From: Rhodospirillaceae bacterium UBA1479
GTDB taxonomy: Bacteria > Pseudomonadota > Alphaproteobacteria > Rhodospirillales > Casp-alpha2
DNA: 64,000 nucleotides
Reading direction: 5' to 3'
Assembly: GCA_002325375.1 (NCBI GenBank)
Contig: DCRZ01000008.1
Span: 187,438 to 251,437, forward strand
Part shown: piece after piece, positions 25,687 through 34,440 of the stretch
Layout: the number at the start of each line of letters is the position of its first letter
Numbering within the stretch: the stretch's first letter is position 1
Notes under the pieces: model-generated
Databases searched by the model: none
Told to the model about the DNA's origin: nothing
The model's input: the letters and a program-made list of their open reading frames with translations, nothing else
Translations under genes and position numbers: made by a program

Positions 25687-26895
25687 TTACCTTTCAACCA
25701 GCGCGATGCGCTTGTTGTACCAATTCATGAAGGCCGAAATGACCAGCGAGAAGCTGAGATAGATCAGCAGCACGATGATCATCGTCTCCATTTCCTTACC
25801 CGTCTGCATGAGCGTGATGCCGCCGATTGTGGCGACGATGTCCATGTAGCCGATGGCGATGGCGAGCGACGAGTTCTTGGTCAGGTTCAGGTACTGGCTG
25901 GCCAGGGGCGGAATGATGACCCTGAGCGCCTGGGGGATGATGACAAGTTGCAGCACGCGGTTTCGGCGAATACCGAGCGCACCCGCGGCTTCCCATTGTC
26001 CCTTGTTGATCGCCATGATGCCGGAGCGCACGATCTCGGCGATGAAGGCCGAAGTGTAGAACGACAGCGCCAGCCAGAGGGCCAGGAACTCGGGCAGCAT
26101 CATGACGCCGCCCTGCAGGTTGAAGCGCCCCATCTTGGGCAGTTCCCACACCAAGGGAGAGCCGGAGATCAGGAACACGATCAGCGGCAGGCCGATGATG
26201 ACCCCCGTGCAGATCAGGAACACGGGATAGATCTTTCCCGTATCCTCCTGCACCTTCTTGGCCCAACGGCGGAAGATCACGGCGGCGATCACCGCGATCC
26301 CGAAGGCCGCCACGGTAAAGCCGAAGCCGTCGAGAAATTCGGGGCGCGGCGCATAGACGCCGCGGTTGGACAGGAACAAGGCATCGCCGACGCTGATCGC
26401 CTGCTTCGGCAATGGCAGGAAGTGCACCATGATGCCGTGGATCAGCAGGATATGCAGCAGCACCGGCACGTTACGCGTGAATTCGATGAACACGTAGACG
26501 ATGCGCGACGCCAGCCAGTTGTTCGACAACCGGATGACGCCCAGCACGAAGCCGAGGATCGTCGCCAAGATGACGCCGCAGAAGGCCACCAGGGCAGTAT
26601 TCAGGATACCCACCAGCATGGCCCGCGCATGTGACGAGCGAGAGGTGTATTCGATCAGCGTCTGGTTGATGTCGTAGGACGCGGGCTCCTGCAGGAAGTC
26701 GAAGCTGAACGTCTTGCCCAGCGCCTGCAGGTTCAATACCGCATTGTTGATGATATAGGCGAAGAAGGCGAATAGCAGGGCCATCGTCACAATTTGGATG
26801 ATGACCGAGCGGGTCTCCTTGTTCCGCCAGAGCTTCAACAGCACATTGGGTTCGCCCCGTGCCGTCGCGCTTCCTTGATCCACAGTCGTGGTCAC
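25687..26895 (-). CDS. aapQ: General amino-acid ABC transporter, permease AapQ
   Basis: A 402-residue permease with about eight or more helices, EFTRNVPVLLHIL and the EAA-like segment QWEAAGALGIRRNRVLQLVIIPQAL. The N-terminal region with the FSFDFLQEPASYDI motif is typical of AapQ/BztB. It partners AapM. A stem-loop lies between it and aapJ upstream, which would let the binding protein be made in excess over the permeases. Confidence 0.95.
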   Translation of the reverse strand: MTTTVDQGSATARGEPNVLLKLWRNKETRSVIIQIVTMALLFAFFAYIINNAVLNLQALGKTFSFDFLQEPASYDINQTLIEYTSRSSHARAMLVGILNTALVAFCGVILATILGFVLGVIRLSNNWLASRIVYVFIEFTRNVPVLLHILLIHGIMVHFLPLPKQAISVGDALFLSNRGVYAPRPEFLDGFGFTVAAFGIAVIAAVIFRRWAKKVQEDTGKIYPVFLICTGVIIGLPLIVFLISGSPLVWELPKMGRFNLQGGVMMLPEFLALWLALSFYTSAFIAEIVRSGIMAINKGQWEAAGALGIRRNRVLQLVIIPQALRVIIPPLASQYLNLTKNSSLAIAIGYMDIVATIGGITLMQTGKEMETMIIVLLIYLSFSLVISAFMNWYNKRIALVER

Positions 26896-27011
26896 GTCAG
26901 CCCCCTGTCGTTATTGGGCGGTTTGATTCAAACCTTACCGGTGTTCCGCCGCCTTGTTCCTTTCCCAGAGCACGGGAAGGCAATTTCTTATTATCGGCTT
27001 CCGAAACGAAG

Positions 27012-27042
27012 ACGCGCCGGAGGGGTACCCCCACCGGCGCGT
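27012..27042 (-). terminator. intercistronic hairpin between aapJ and aapQ
   Basis: A nine-base stem ACGCGCCGG/CCGGCGCGT follows aapJ by 35 bases, with only a weak T-rich tail. It could attenuate transcription or protect the upstream message, raising the ratio of binding protein to permease. Confidence 0.55.
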
Positions 27043-27076
27043 ATCGTTCAGGTCGTTTGCACGAGTATGTCCCGGC

Positions 27077-28096
27077 TTACCGGAACGGCGGTGCGTACTG
27101 CAGACCGCCTGCGGTATAGAGCGCGTTCAACCCACGCTCCAGACCGATCGGCGTTTTCGTGCCGAGATTGCTCTCGAAGATTTCACCGAAGTTGCCGCGG
27201 GCCTTGATGGCGCGCAGGGCCCAGGCCTTGTCGAGACCGAGCATGGCGCCCAGGTCACCTTCGGCGCCCAGCAGGCGGGCGACGTCGGGGTTCGGCGGGG
27301 TCTTGGCCATTTCATCGGCATTGGCGGCGGTGACGCCGGATTCCTCGGCCTGGATCAGGGCGAACACGGCCCAGCGGACGATGTCTTCCCACTGGTTGTC
27401 ACCATGACGGACGACCGGACCCAACGGCTCCTTGGAAATGATTTCCGGCAGGATCACGTGGTCGGACGGTTTTTCGAAGGTCGCGCGGGTGGCGGCCAGG
27501 CCCGAGGCGTCCGTGGTGTACGCATCGCAACGGTCAGCCAGATAGTTCTTGCGCGCTTCCGAGCTGTCTTCGATCGGCACCGGCGTGTACTTGATCTTGT
27601 TGGCGCGGAAGAAGTCGGCGAGGTTCAGTTCGGTCGTCGTGCCGGTCTGGATGCAGACCGTGGCGCCGTCCAGTTCCTTGGCGCTTTTCACGCCCTTGGA
27701 CTTGCGGATGATGAAGCCCTGACCATCGTAATAGGTCGGGTGAATGAAGGTCAGCTTCACGTCCACGTCGCGCACGAAGGTCCATGTGGTGTTCCGGAAG
27801 ATCACGTCGCCTTCCTTGGAGTTCAGCAGCGTGAACCGGGTCTTGCCGGTGGCCGGAATGAACTTCACCTTGTCGCCGTCACCGAGGACGGCTGCAGCGA
27901 CGGACCGGCACATGTCGGCGTCAAAGCCGGCCCAGTTACCGTTGGCGTCGGTGTACGAGAACCCCGGAAGGCCGGTGTTCACGATGCAATGCAGAACTCC
28001 GCGTGCCTTGACGTCATCAAGCGTTGCCGCTTGTGCCCCCGTGGCAATGCCGACGACCGCAGCTGCGGCGGCGACAATACTTGCTCGTTTGAACAT
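27077..28096 (-). CDS. aapJ: General amino-acid ABC transporter, periplasmic binding protein
   Basis: A 339-residue binding protein with a signal peptide of about 23 residues (ending AQAATL). The mature part is a family-3 solute-binding fold with RGVLHCIVNTGLPGFSY, the GFDADMCRSVAAAVLGD strand-loop and a FGEIFESNLG C-terminus, the form seen in AapJ/BztA. It captures amino acids in the periplasm. It heads the aap operon, and its 250-base upstream region is shared with metC on the other strand. Confidence 0.95.
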   Translation of the reverse strand: MFKRASIVAAAAAVVGIATGAQAATLDDVKARGVLHCIVNTGLPGFSYTDANGNWAGFDADMCRSVAAAVLGDGDKVKFIPATGKTRFTLLNSKEGDVIFRNTTWTFVRDVDVKLTFIHPTYYDGQGFIIRKSKGVKSAKELDGATVCIQTGTTTELNLADFFRANKIKYTPVPIEDSSEARKNYLADRCDAYTTDASGLAATRATFEKPSDHVILPEIISKEPLGPVVRHGDNQWEDIVRWAVFALIQAEESGVTAANADEMAKTPPNPDVARLLGAEGDLGAMLGLDKAWALRAIKARGNFGEIFESNLGTKTPIGLERGLNALYTAGGLQYAPPFR

Positions 28097-28345
28097 TTGT
28101 AGATTGCTCCCTGGCTATCTGAAATCGGTTTATTACTTTGTTTTCCGCGGGCGAATGTTCATACCGCACCCGCGAAGGCTTACAGGCGTAACATAACCTA
28201 CAAAAATCGCTCAAGCGAGAATGATTGTCTTTTTTCCCGCAGGAAGCCGCTCTCTTTGATGCGGTGCACATGTGTAACGCCTTGCGAAAACATGGTTTCC
28301 CGCTATCTTGCCGAAACGCCCAACCAACCAAGGACTCCCCCTGAA

Positions 28346-29536
28346 ATGACGAAGAAATCACGGCGCAAGGATACGGTGATCGCCCATACGGCGATGAAGC
28401 CCTGGGACAATGTGGGCATTCCCAATCCGCCCATCTATTACGCCTCGACCGTGCTGTTCCCGACCGTCGAGGAATTCGAAACCCGCGACCGGCCGCCCTT
28501 CAAGGGCGTGCAGTACGGGCGTTCGGGCACGCCGACCCAGTTCGCGGTCGAGGAAGCCGTGACCGCCCTTTACGAAGGCTCCCACCGCACCGTGACCTTT
28601 CCGTCGGGCCTGGGCGCCATCGCGGCGGCGACCATCACGTTCCTCAAGCACGGCGACCATGTGCTGATTTCCGATTCCGTCTACGGCCCCACGCGCAAGC
28701 GGGTCGGCGCCAACCTTCTGGAACGCGCCGGGATCGAGATCACTTTCTACGATCCCCTGATCGGCGCCGGGATCGAGGATCTGATCCAACCCAACACACG
28801 CATGATCTACATGGAATCCCCGGGCTCCCACACCTTCGAGGTCCAGGACGTGCCGGCCATCACCAAGGTCGCGCGGGCGCGGGACATCATCACCGTGATC
28901 GACAACACCTGGTCGTCGGCCTTCTTCTGCAACCCGTTCACGCTGGGCGTCGATATCGTGCTGGAAGCCGGGACCAAGTACCTATGCGGCCATTCCGACG
29001 CCATGCTGGGCACGGTCACGGTCGCGACCGAGGAGCAGTTCCAAGCCCTGAAGGGCATGCAGAACACCCTGGGATCGCGTGCCGGACCCGACGAATGCTA
29101 TCTGGCGCTGCGCGGCATCCGCACCCTGTCCGTGCGCATGGAACGCCACCAGAAGAACGCCATGGAGGTCGCAACCTGGCTGGCCGCCCGGCCAGAGGTT
29201 GAACGCGTGCTCTACCCCGCCCTGCCCGACGACCCCGGTCATGCCTTGTGGAAGCGCGACCATACGGGGGCGTCCGGCCTGTTCGGCGTGATGCTGGGCG
29301 ATTATCCCAAGGCCGCGGTCGCTGCCATGGTCGATGGGCTCGACCTGTTCGGCATCGGCGCCAGCTGGGGCGGCTTCGAAAGCCTGGCCATTCCCATCAA
29401 CCCGAAAGGATCGCGCACGGCCGTGGCCTGGGGCCATGACAATCCCATGGTGCGTCTCCATATAGGGCTGGAAGACCCCCAGGATCTGATCGAGGACCTG
29501 GAGGAAGGCCTCGGGCGGCTGAATGCCGCCCGCTGA
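28346..29536 (+). CDS. metC: Cystathionine beta-lyase
   Basis: Cleaves cystathionine to homocysteine, pyruvate and ammonia (methionine synthesis); PLP-dependent. The chosen start MTKKSRRKDT gives 396 residues, with AAGGA upstream; the longer frame is non-homologous. PLP-lysine is Lys211 in EAGTKYLCGHSD. YGRSGTPT and the DNTW aspartate segment fit the Cys/Met metabolism PLP family, and the C-terminal HIGLEDPQDLIEDL is typical. No SAM riboswitch is apparent upstream. It is divergent from aapJ and 47 bases before hisI. Confidence 0.93.
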   Translation: MTKKSRRKDTVIAHTAMKPWDNVGIPNPPIYYASTVLFPTVEEFETRDRPPFKGVQYGRSGTPTQFAVEEAVTALYEGSHRTVTFPSGLGAIAAATITFLKHGDHVLISDSVYGPTRKRVGANLLERAGIEITFYDPLIGAGIEDLIQPNTRMIYMESPGSHTFEVQDVPAITKVARARDIITVIDNTWSSAFFCNPFTLGVDIVLEAGTKYLCGHSDAMLGTVTVATEEQFQALKGMQNTLGSRAGPDECYLALRGIRTLSVRMERHQKNAMEVATWLAARPEVERVLYPALPDDPGHALWKRDHTGASGLFGVMLGDYPKAAVAAMVDGLDLFGIGASWGGFESLAIPINPKGSRTAVAWGHDNPMVRLHIGLEDPQDLIEDLEEGLGRLNAAR

Positions 29537-29583
29537 ACCCAAATTCAGCGGTTGAACGCCGCGAAGTAACGAGGACGTCAGGC

Positions 29584-29988
29584 ATGAACAACGACGTGGC
29601 GGACCGGGTGATCGGCCGCCTGACATTCAACGAGGCCGGCCTGATCCCCGCCGTGGCGCAGCAGCATGACACGGGCGAGATGCTCATGCTCGCCTGGATG
29701 AACGCCGACGCGATCCGCGAAACCCTGGAAACGGGGCGGGTCTGCTATTTCTCCCGCTCCAAGGGCCGGCTGTGGCGCAAGGGTGAAAGCTCGGGCCAGG
29801 TTCAGATGCTGAAGGAATTCCGCTTCGACTGCGACGAGGACACGGTGCTGCTGCTGGTCGACCAGACAGGCGTGGCCTGCCACACCGGGCGGCACAACTG
29901 CTTTTTCCATGCCGTTCGGGACGGCGACATCCGTGTAATCGCCGAGCCCGAGGTCACGCCGGAGGCCCTCTATGGCGGAAAGGACTGA
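29584..29988 (+). CDS. hisI: Phosphoribosyl-AMP cyclohydrolase
   Basis: Third step of histidine synthesis: opens the purine ring of phosphoribosyl-AMP, using zinc and magnesium. The 134-residue form lacks the HisE domain, as is usual in alphaproteobacteria. Visible signatures are MLMLAWMN, YFSRSKGRLWRKGE(S)SG and the zinc-ligand cysteines in FDCDED and ACHTGRHNC. The last 17 bases overlap the start of the CobW-family gene, suggesting coupled translation. No other his genes are near. Confidence 0.96.
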   Translation: MNNDVADRVIGRLTFNEAGLIPAVAQQHDTGEMLMLAWMNADAIRETLETGRVCYFSRSKGRLWRKGESSGQVQMLKEFRFDCDEDTVLLLVDQTGVACHTGRHNCFFHAVRDGDIRVIAEPEVTPEALYGGKD

Positions 29989-31114
29989 CCCCGCCCCGGC
30001 CAATGACGCGTCCCCTTCCGACGCCCCGCAGGACGTCAACGCGCGGCTGATCGCCAAGACCATTCCCGTCACCGTGCTGACCGGCTTCCTCGGCGCCGGC
30101 AAGACGACGCTGCTGAACAAGCTGCTCGGCCATCCCGACATGGGCGAGGCCGCCGTCTTGATCAACGAGTTCGGTGAGATCGGCATCGACCATCTGCTGG
30201 TCAAGGAAACCCGTGAGGACACGGTGCTGCTCAATTCGGGCTGTCTGTGCTGCACCGTGCGCGGCGACCTGGTCAACGCCATGCGCGAGCTGTTCTGGCA
30301 GCGCTTCGACAAGAAAATTCCCTGGTTCAAACGCGTGGTGATTGAAACCACGGGGCTCGCCGACCCCGCCCCCATCATCCACACCCTGATGACCGACCCG
30401 ACCGTGGGGCCGCGTTATCGGCTTGACGGCATCGTCACCGTGGTCGACGCCGTGAACGGTCCGCAGACCCTGGACAGCCAGCCGGAAAGCGTGAAGCAGG
30501 CCGCCGTCGCCGACCGCATCGTGCTGACCAAGGCCGATCTGGCGACGCCTGAACAACTGGCGACGATCCAGGACCGCCTGCGCGACCTTAATCCGTCGGC
30601 CCCCGTATTTGACGCCTCAGGCGACTTCGGCCCTAAGGACCTGTTCGATGCCGGGCTGTTTTCCAGCGACCGCAAGATCGCCGATGTCGCCGGCTGGCTG
30701 CGCGAGGAAGCCTTTTCCCAAGACCACGACAAACACGATCACGAGCATGGCCACAGTCATGATCATGGACATGAGCATCACCATGATCCCAATCGCCACG
30801 ACGCGCGTATTTCCTCCTTCTGCATGATCGTGGACGAACCGATCCCCTGGGACGGATTCGTCACCTGGATCGAGATGCTGATCACGACCCAGGGCGAAAA
30901 TCTGCTGCGCATCAAGGGTATCCTGAACGTTGAAGGTGAGCCCAACCCGGTCGCCGTGCATGGGGTGCAGCACCTGTTCCACCCGCCCGTGGGCTTGCCT
31001 GAATGGCCCGACGACGACCATCGCTCCAAGATCGTGTTCATCACCCGCGACATCGGCCGCAAGGTGATCGAGGACACGTTCATGGCCTTCGTCACCGCCG
31101 CCCGACGCTCGTAA
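29972..31114 (+). CDS. CobW/COG0523-family GTP-binding metallochaperone
   Basis: A 380-residue G3E GTPase. Features in order: Walker A GFLGAGKTTLLNKLL (about 33-47), NEFGEIGID, the metal-binding CLCC motif in NSGCLCCTVRGD, the TKADL guanine-specificity segment, a histidine-rich linker (about 248-272, more than ten His among Asp/Glu), and the CobW C-terminal domain. COG0523 proteins handle zinc, cobalt or other metals, often inserting zinc into a target enzyme. The 17-base overlap with hisI, a zinc enzyme, suggests HisI could be its client. The longer N-terminal segment before GFLG is low complexity. Confidence 0.92.
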   Translation: MAERTDPAPANDASPSDAPQDVNARLIAKTIPVTVLTGFLGAGKTTLLNKLLGHPDMGEAAVLINEFGEIGIDHLLVKETREDTVLLNSGCLCCTVRGDLVNAMRELFWQRFDKKIPWFKRVVIETTGLADPAPIIHTLMTDPTVGPRYRLDGIVTVVDAVNGPQTLDSQPESVKQAAVADRIVLTKADLATPEQLATIQDRLRDLNPSAPVFDASGDFGPKDLFDAGLFSSDRKIADVAGWLREEAFSQDHDKHDHEHGHSHDHGHEHHHDPNRHDARISSFCMIVDEPIPWDGFVTWIEMLITTQGENLLRIKGILNVEGEPNPVAVHGVQHLFHPPVGLPEWPDDDHRSKIVFITRDIGRKVIEDTFMAFVTAARRS

Positions 31115-31152
31115 CCGGGCCGCGCGCTTCGATCGATACCAGACGGCGCGAG

Positions 31153-31515
31153 TCAGCGTCCCCCGGCGATGAGGGCAAGCAGCCTGTCCGTGTCGATGGG
31201 TTTTTCCATGTAACCGTCGGCGCCCAGGTCTTCGGCCCGCGCTTTCCAGGTTTCCGCCGGATGAGCCGACACGATAATGATCCGGGTCCGGTCCAGACTT
31301 TTCATGCGGCGGATTTCACGGCAGATGTCGAGGCCGTCAACGGACGCCATCTGAAGATCCGTCAGCACGACGTCGGGGCGCATCTGGCGGATGGCCGAGA
31401 GCGCCGTGTCGCCCGTAAGGTCGCCCAGCACCGTGTGGCCCGCGTCCTCAAGAACGGAAGTGAGGATGTCGAGCGTGATCTGGTCGTCATCAATGACGAA
31501 GATTTTCAAGGGCAT
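31153..31515 (-). CDS. Single-domain response regulator (orphan)
   Basis: A 120-residue CheY-like receiver with no output domain. Acidic Asp10/Asp11, the phospho-acceptor Asp53 in VVLTDLQM, and the MEKPI lysine-proline switch are all present. It could act as a phosphate sink or by protein contact. No kinase is adjacent; the two orphan kinases at 7.7-12.2 kb are possible but distant partners. It is convergent with the cobW-like gene. Confidence 0.92.
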   Translation of the reverse strand: MPLKIFVIDDDQITLDILTSVLEDAGHTVLGDLTGDTALSAIRQMRPDVVLTDLQMASVDGLDICREIRRMKSLDRTRIIIVSAHPAETWKARAEDLGADGYMEKPIDTDRLLALIAGGR

Positions 31516-31562
31516 TTATCCAGCATGTCTGATTGGTATGTAAGGCTAACGGGCGCCGCCGT

Positions 31563-32495
31563 CTAGGCCGCCCGGTCGGTTTCCCAGGGCGGCACGGGGC
31601 CGAATTTCTCGGCGAAATAGTCGATGAAGGCGCGCACGTTGGGCGACAGGTTCCGCTTGTTGGAATAGATCGCCAGGATGTCCGACGTCTCGTCCGCATA
31701 ATCCGGCAGCACGCGGACCAGCCGTCCCTGCGCCAGGGCATCGTTAACCAGATACGTGGAAAGGCGCGCGATTCCGACGCCCGCCAGCACGGCGTAATAG
31801 ATGGCGTCGGCGCTGTTGGCCTCGAAATTGCCCTTGATCGGCAGGCGTATGGGGCCGGAACTCTGGTCTCCCTGGCCGTCGTCGAAGGTCCAAGTGTTCC
31901 AGGCTTCGACCGTGGAAATACGCAGGCAGTTATGGTTCGCCACATCGTCCGGGGTGCGCGGCATGCCGTTGGCGGCGACATAGGACGGGGCCGCGACATA
32001 GACCCGGCGGTTGGTCGCCAGCTTGCGCGACACCACGGACGAATCGTCGATCTGTTCGGAAAACCGAATGGCCACGTCGACCTGCTCCTCGACAAGGTCG
32101 ATGACCCGGTCTGTGGCGTCGAGGGAGATCTTCAAATCCGGGTTGTCGGCCAGAAACGCCGGCAGCAGCGGCAGCAGCTGCGCCTTGGCGAAGGCCACTG
32201 TGGCCGCCACCTTGAGGGTTCCCTGGGGATGGTCGACCATGTTGAGAACCAGGGATTCGGCCTCCTGGACGCTCTGCGACACCTCGGCGCAGCGGGCGTA
32301 GAAGGCGCGCCCGACTTCGGTCAGGGAAATGCGCCGGGTCGACCGGTTCAACAGCCGCGTGCCCAGGCGATCCTCCAACTGGCCGATCTGGCGGCTGACC
32401 GCCGAGGGCGTCAGGTTCAAATCCCGTGCCGCCGCGGAAAACCCGCCGTTTTCCACCACGGCGGCGAACATGATCATCTGTGTTGCGATGTCCAT
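31563..32495 (-). CDS. LysR-family transcriptional regulator
   Basis: A 310-residue LysR regulator: N-terminal helix-turn-helix (FAAVVENGGFSAAARDLNLTP) and effector domain in two alpha/beta lobes. The effector domain belongs to the CrgA-like group that includes repressors and activators of single adjacent genes. It starts 179 bases from a divergent 67-residue small gene, its most likely target. The gap between them contains paired TTGCA-type boxes around 32590-32625. Confidence 0.93.
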   Translation of the reverse strand: MDIATQMIMFAAVVENGGFSAAARDLNLTPSAVSRQIGQLEDRLGTRLLNRSTRRISLTEVGRAFYARCAEVSQSVQEAESLVLNMVDHPQGTLKVAATVAFAKAQLLPLLPAFLADNPDLKISLDATDRVIDLVEEQVDVAIRFSEQIDDSSVVSRKLATNRRVYVAAPSYVAANGMPRTPDDVANHNCLRISTVEAWNTWTFDDGQGDQSSGPIRLPIKGNFEANSADAIYYAVLAGVGIARLSTYLVNDALAQGRLVRVLPDYADETSDILAIYSNKRNLSPNVRAFIDYFAEKFGPVPPWETDRAA

Positions 32496-32674
32496 TAACT
32501 TATATCCAATTAAATTTTGTCCGTTTGTGCGTGAAGGTCACAAGCCTTGTGCAATCCGAGGGGATTATCGCTGATTCATCTTACGACTATATTGCACTGC
32601 AACACGGATTGTTGCAACGCAGCAGCCGCAGATTCAGTGACGAACCGCACACCAAACCCGAAAGGAGTCCTCAG

Positions 32675-32878
32675 ATGAGCACCATCGTTGGACATACGAC
32701 CTACAAAGAAATCTCCCCCGAAGAACTGACGCGGCACCTGCACGAAGCCGAACTGCTTCGCGCCGAAGCGGTCCGCGACCACTTCTTCGCCCTCGGCCGC
32801 GGCATTGCCCGCGTTGCCGGCACGATCCGCCACGGCCTGGATGGCCTGATCCATCCGAACACCGCAGGCGCCCGCTAA
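32675..32878 (+). CDS. 67-residue hypothetical protein divergent from LysR
   Basis: Starts MSTIVGHTTYKEISPEELTR, with AAAGGAG seven bases before the ATG. The protein is helical and moderately basic, with no membrane segment. The central run of helix, AVRDHFFALGRGIARVAG, recalls small alphaproteobacterial proteins of unknown function, but I cannot assign a family. A longer open frame upstream is ruled out by the well-placed ribosome site. It is likely controlled by the divergent LysR gene. Confidence 0.7.
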   Translation: MSTIVGHTTYKEISPEELTRHLHEAELLRAEAVRDHFFALGRGIARVAGTIRHGLDGLIHPNTAGAR

Positions 32879-33328
32879 TTTAACCCGTACCACCACGGGT
32901 TCCGGCGGAGCATCTAAAGGACGGGCGTTCAAGCGGACCTCCCACCGCGCGTGGTCCCGTCCCTGCCCTCCGCCGGTCGGATCGGCGGCGCCCCCTTGGC
33001 CCAGTCAGCCATAGGAAGGGGGCGCCCCGGTCCGGCCCAAACGGTTCCGGCCCAAATAGGCCATGGCCCCGCAAGGGCCAATCCTCCCCCCGCAACGGCG
33101 CGGGCTCCCATTCACACAACGACACCGAATCCCCCACCTGACCCCATCGTCGGGTGGTGCTGAATTCATATAGGGCCCGGGCCTTCGCCAGAGCCGATTC
33201 GGATTTCAGAAAAGGGTTATCCCCGCCCGGCAACGGCGCCCGGCGTTCATCCCGACCATTCGTTTGGCACGCAACACCATTAACCGGTGCCTTCAAAAAC
33301 CACCCAGACAGGGAAAAGTGAGAACGTC
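32879..33328. other. 450-base non-coding gap upstream of the TRAP operon
   Basis: No convincing gene on either strand. It is GC-rich, with a near-tandem direct repeat (two copies of TTCCGGCCCAAA-type sequence near 33030-33058) and a GGCCCCGCAAGGGCC-like palindrome near 33064. Overlapping open frames here are shadows with proline/arginine-rich translations. It presumably holds the TRAP operon promoter, which I could not pin down. Confidence 0.5.
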
Positions 33329-34420
33329 ATGAAACGCCGAGATATCTTGAAAGCCTCCGTCACCGCCGGGGCCGCCGCCGGCGGCCTGCTGGCCGCTCCG
33401 GCCATTGCCCGCGCCAAGGACACCTTCAACTGGAAGATGACCAACATGTATCCGGCCGGCGCGCCCTTCTATACGGTCGGCCCGGGCAGCCCCACGGACT
33501 TCTGCGCCCGCGTGAAGGAAATGTCGGACGGCCGCCTGAACATCCAGCATTTCGCCGCCGGCGAGTTGATCCCGCCCAAGGAAGGCTTCGACGCCGTGCG
33601 CGCCGGGACCATCGAAATGAACGCCGGCAACGCCTATTACTGGGCCGGCAAGATCTTTGCCGCGCAATACTTCACCACCGTGCCCTTCGGCCTGAACTTC
33701 CAGGGGGTTAACGCCTGGATGTACCATGCCGGCGGCCTGGAGTTGTGGAACGAGGTCTATGCCGATTACGGCCTGACCGCCCTGCCCATGGGCAACACCG
33801 GCGTGCAGATGACCGGTTGGTTCAAGAAACCCATTGAATCCGTTAAGGATTTCGACGGCTTGAAGATGCGGATTCCGGGCCTGGCCGGCAAGGTGTACGA
33901 AAAGCTCGGCGTCGCCGTGAAGCTGCTGCCCGGCGGGGAAATCTTCCCGGCGCTGGAGCGCGGGGTGATCGACGCGGCCGAATTCGTCGGCCCCTTCCAG
34001 GACCGCCGCATGGGCCTGCACAAGGCCGCCAAGTACTACTACACCACCGGCTGGCACGAGCCGTCCAACGTGACGGAACTGCTGATGAACAAGAAGGCCT
34101 GGGACAGCCTGCCCAAGGACCTTCAGGCCATCGTCAAATCCTGCGCCCAGGCCTGCAACCTGGACAGCCATGCCTGGAGCGAGGCCCACAACGCCGATGC
34201 GCTGACGGATCTGGTGACCAATCACGGCGTCATCGCCCAAACCCTGCCCGACGCGGTCGTCGCCGAACTGAAAACGCTGACCGAACAGGTGTTGGCGGAA
34301 AAATCCGCCGCCGATCCGCTGACCAAGAAGGTCCACGACCATTTCATGGCCTTCCGCGCCAAGCATCGGTCCTGGGCGGCGATTTCGGAAAAGCCCTATC
34401 AGGGCATGATCTCGTCTTAA
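33329..34420 (+). CDS. TRAP transporter substrate-binding protein, TakP-like
   Basis: A 363-residue DctP-family binding protein. The start MKRRDILKASV carries a Tat-like signal, two arginines before a hydrophobic stretch, ending near ARA-KD. The region 181-222 (RIPGLAGKVYEKLG, then GGEIFPALERGVIDAAEFVGP) closely follows the TakP type, whose known members bind 2-oxo acids. Arg181 is in place to hold a carboxylate. Residue 219 is Phe where TakP proteins, as I recall, have Trp. It delivers substrate to the DctQM membrane part encoded next. Residues upstream of this ATG in the longer frame look non-coding. Confidence 0.88.
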   Translation: MKRRDILKASVTAGAAAGGLLAAPAIARAKDTFNWKMTNMYPAGAPFYTVGPGSPTDFCARVKEMSDGRLNIQHFAAGELIPPKEGFDAVRAGTIEMNAGNAYYWAGKIFAAQYFTTVPFGLNFQGVNAWMYHAGGLELWNEVYADYGLTALPMGNTGVQMTGWFKKPIESVKDFDGLKMRIPGLAGKVYEKLGVAVKLLPGGEIFPALERGVIDAAEFVGPFQDRRMGLHKAAKYYYTTGWHEPSNVTELLMNKKAWDSLPKDLQAIVKSCAQACNLDSHAWSEAHNADALTDLVTNHGVIAQTLPDAVVAELKTLTEQVLAEKSAADPLTKKVHDHFMAFRAKHRSWAAISEKPYQGMISS

Positions 34421-34440
34421 CGCGGGCGAGGTAATCGCAC

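Noticed and set aside
25069..26634. 521-codon plus-strand frame rich in His and Asp
   Set aside because: Antisense to the two aap permeases; charged composition mirrors hydrophobic codons on the other strand.
28097..28345. SAM or other methionine riboswitch before metC
   Set aside because: I looked for conserved stem patterns and an anti-terminator and saw none; only an ordinary divergent promoter gap.
30715..30800. repeat array in the His-rich part of the cobW-like gene
   Set aside because: Short GAT/CAT-type codon runs encode a normal His-rich linker; not a CRISPR or satellite.
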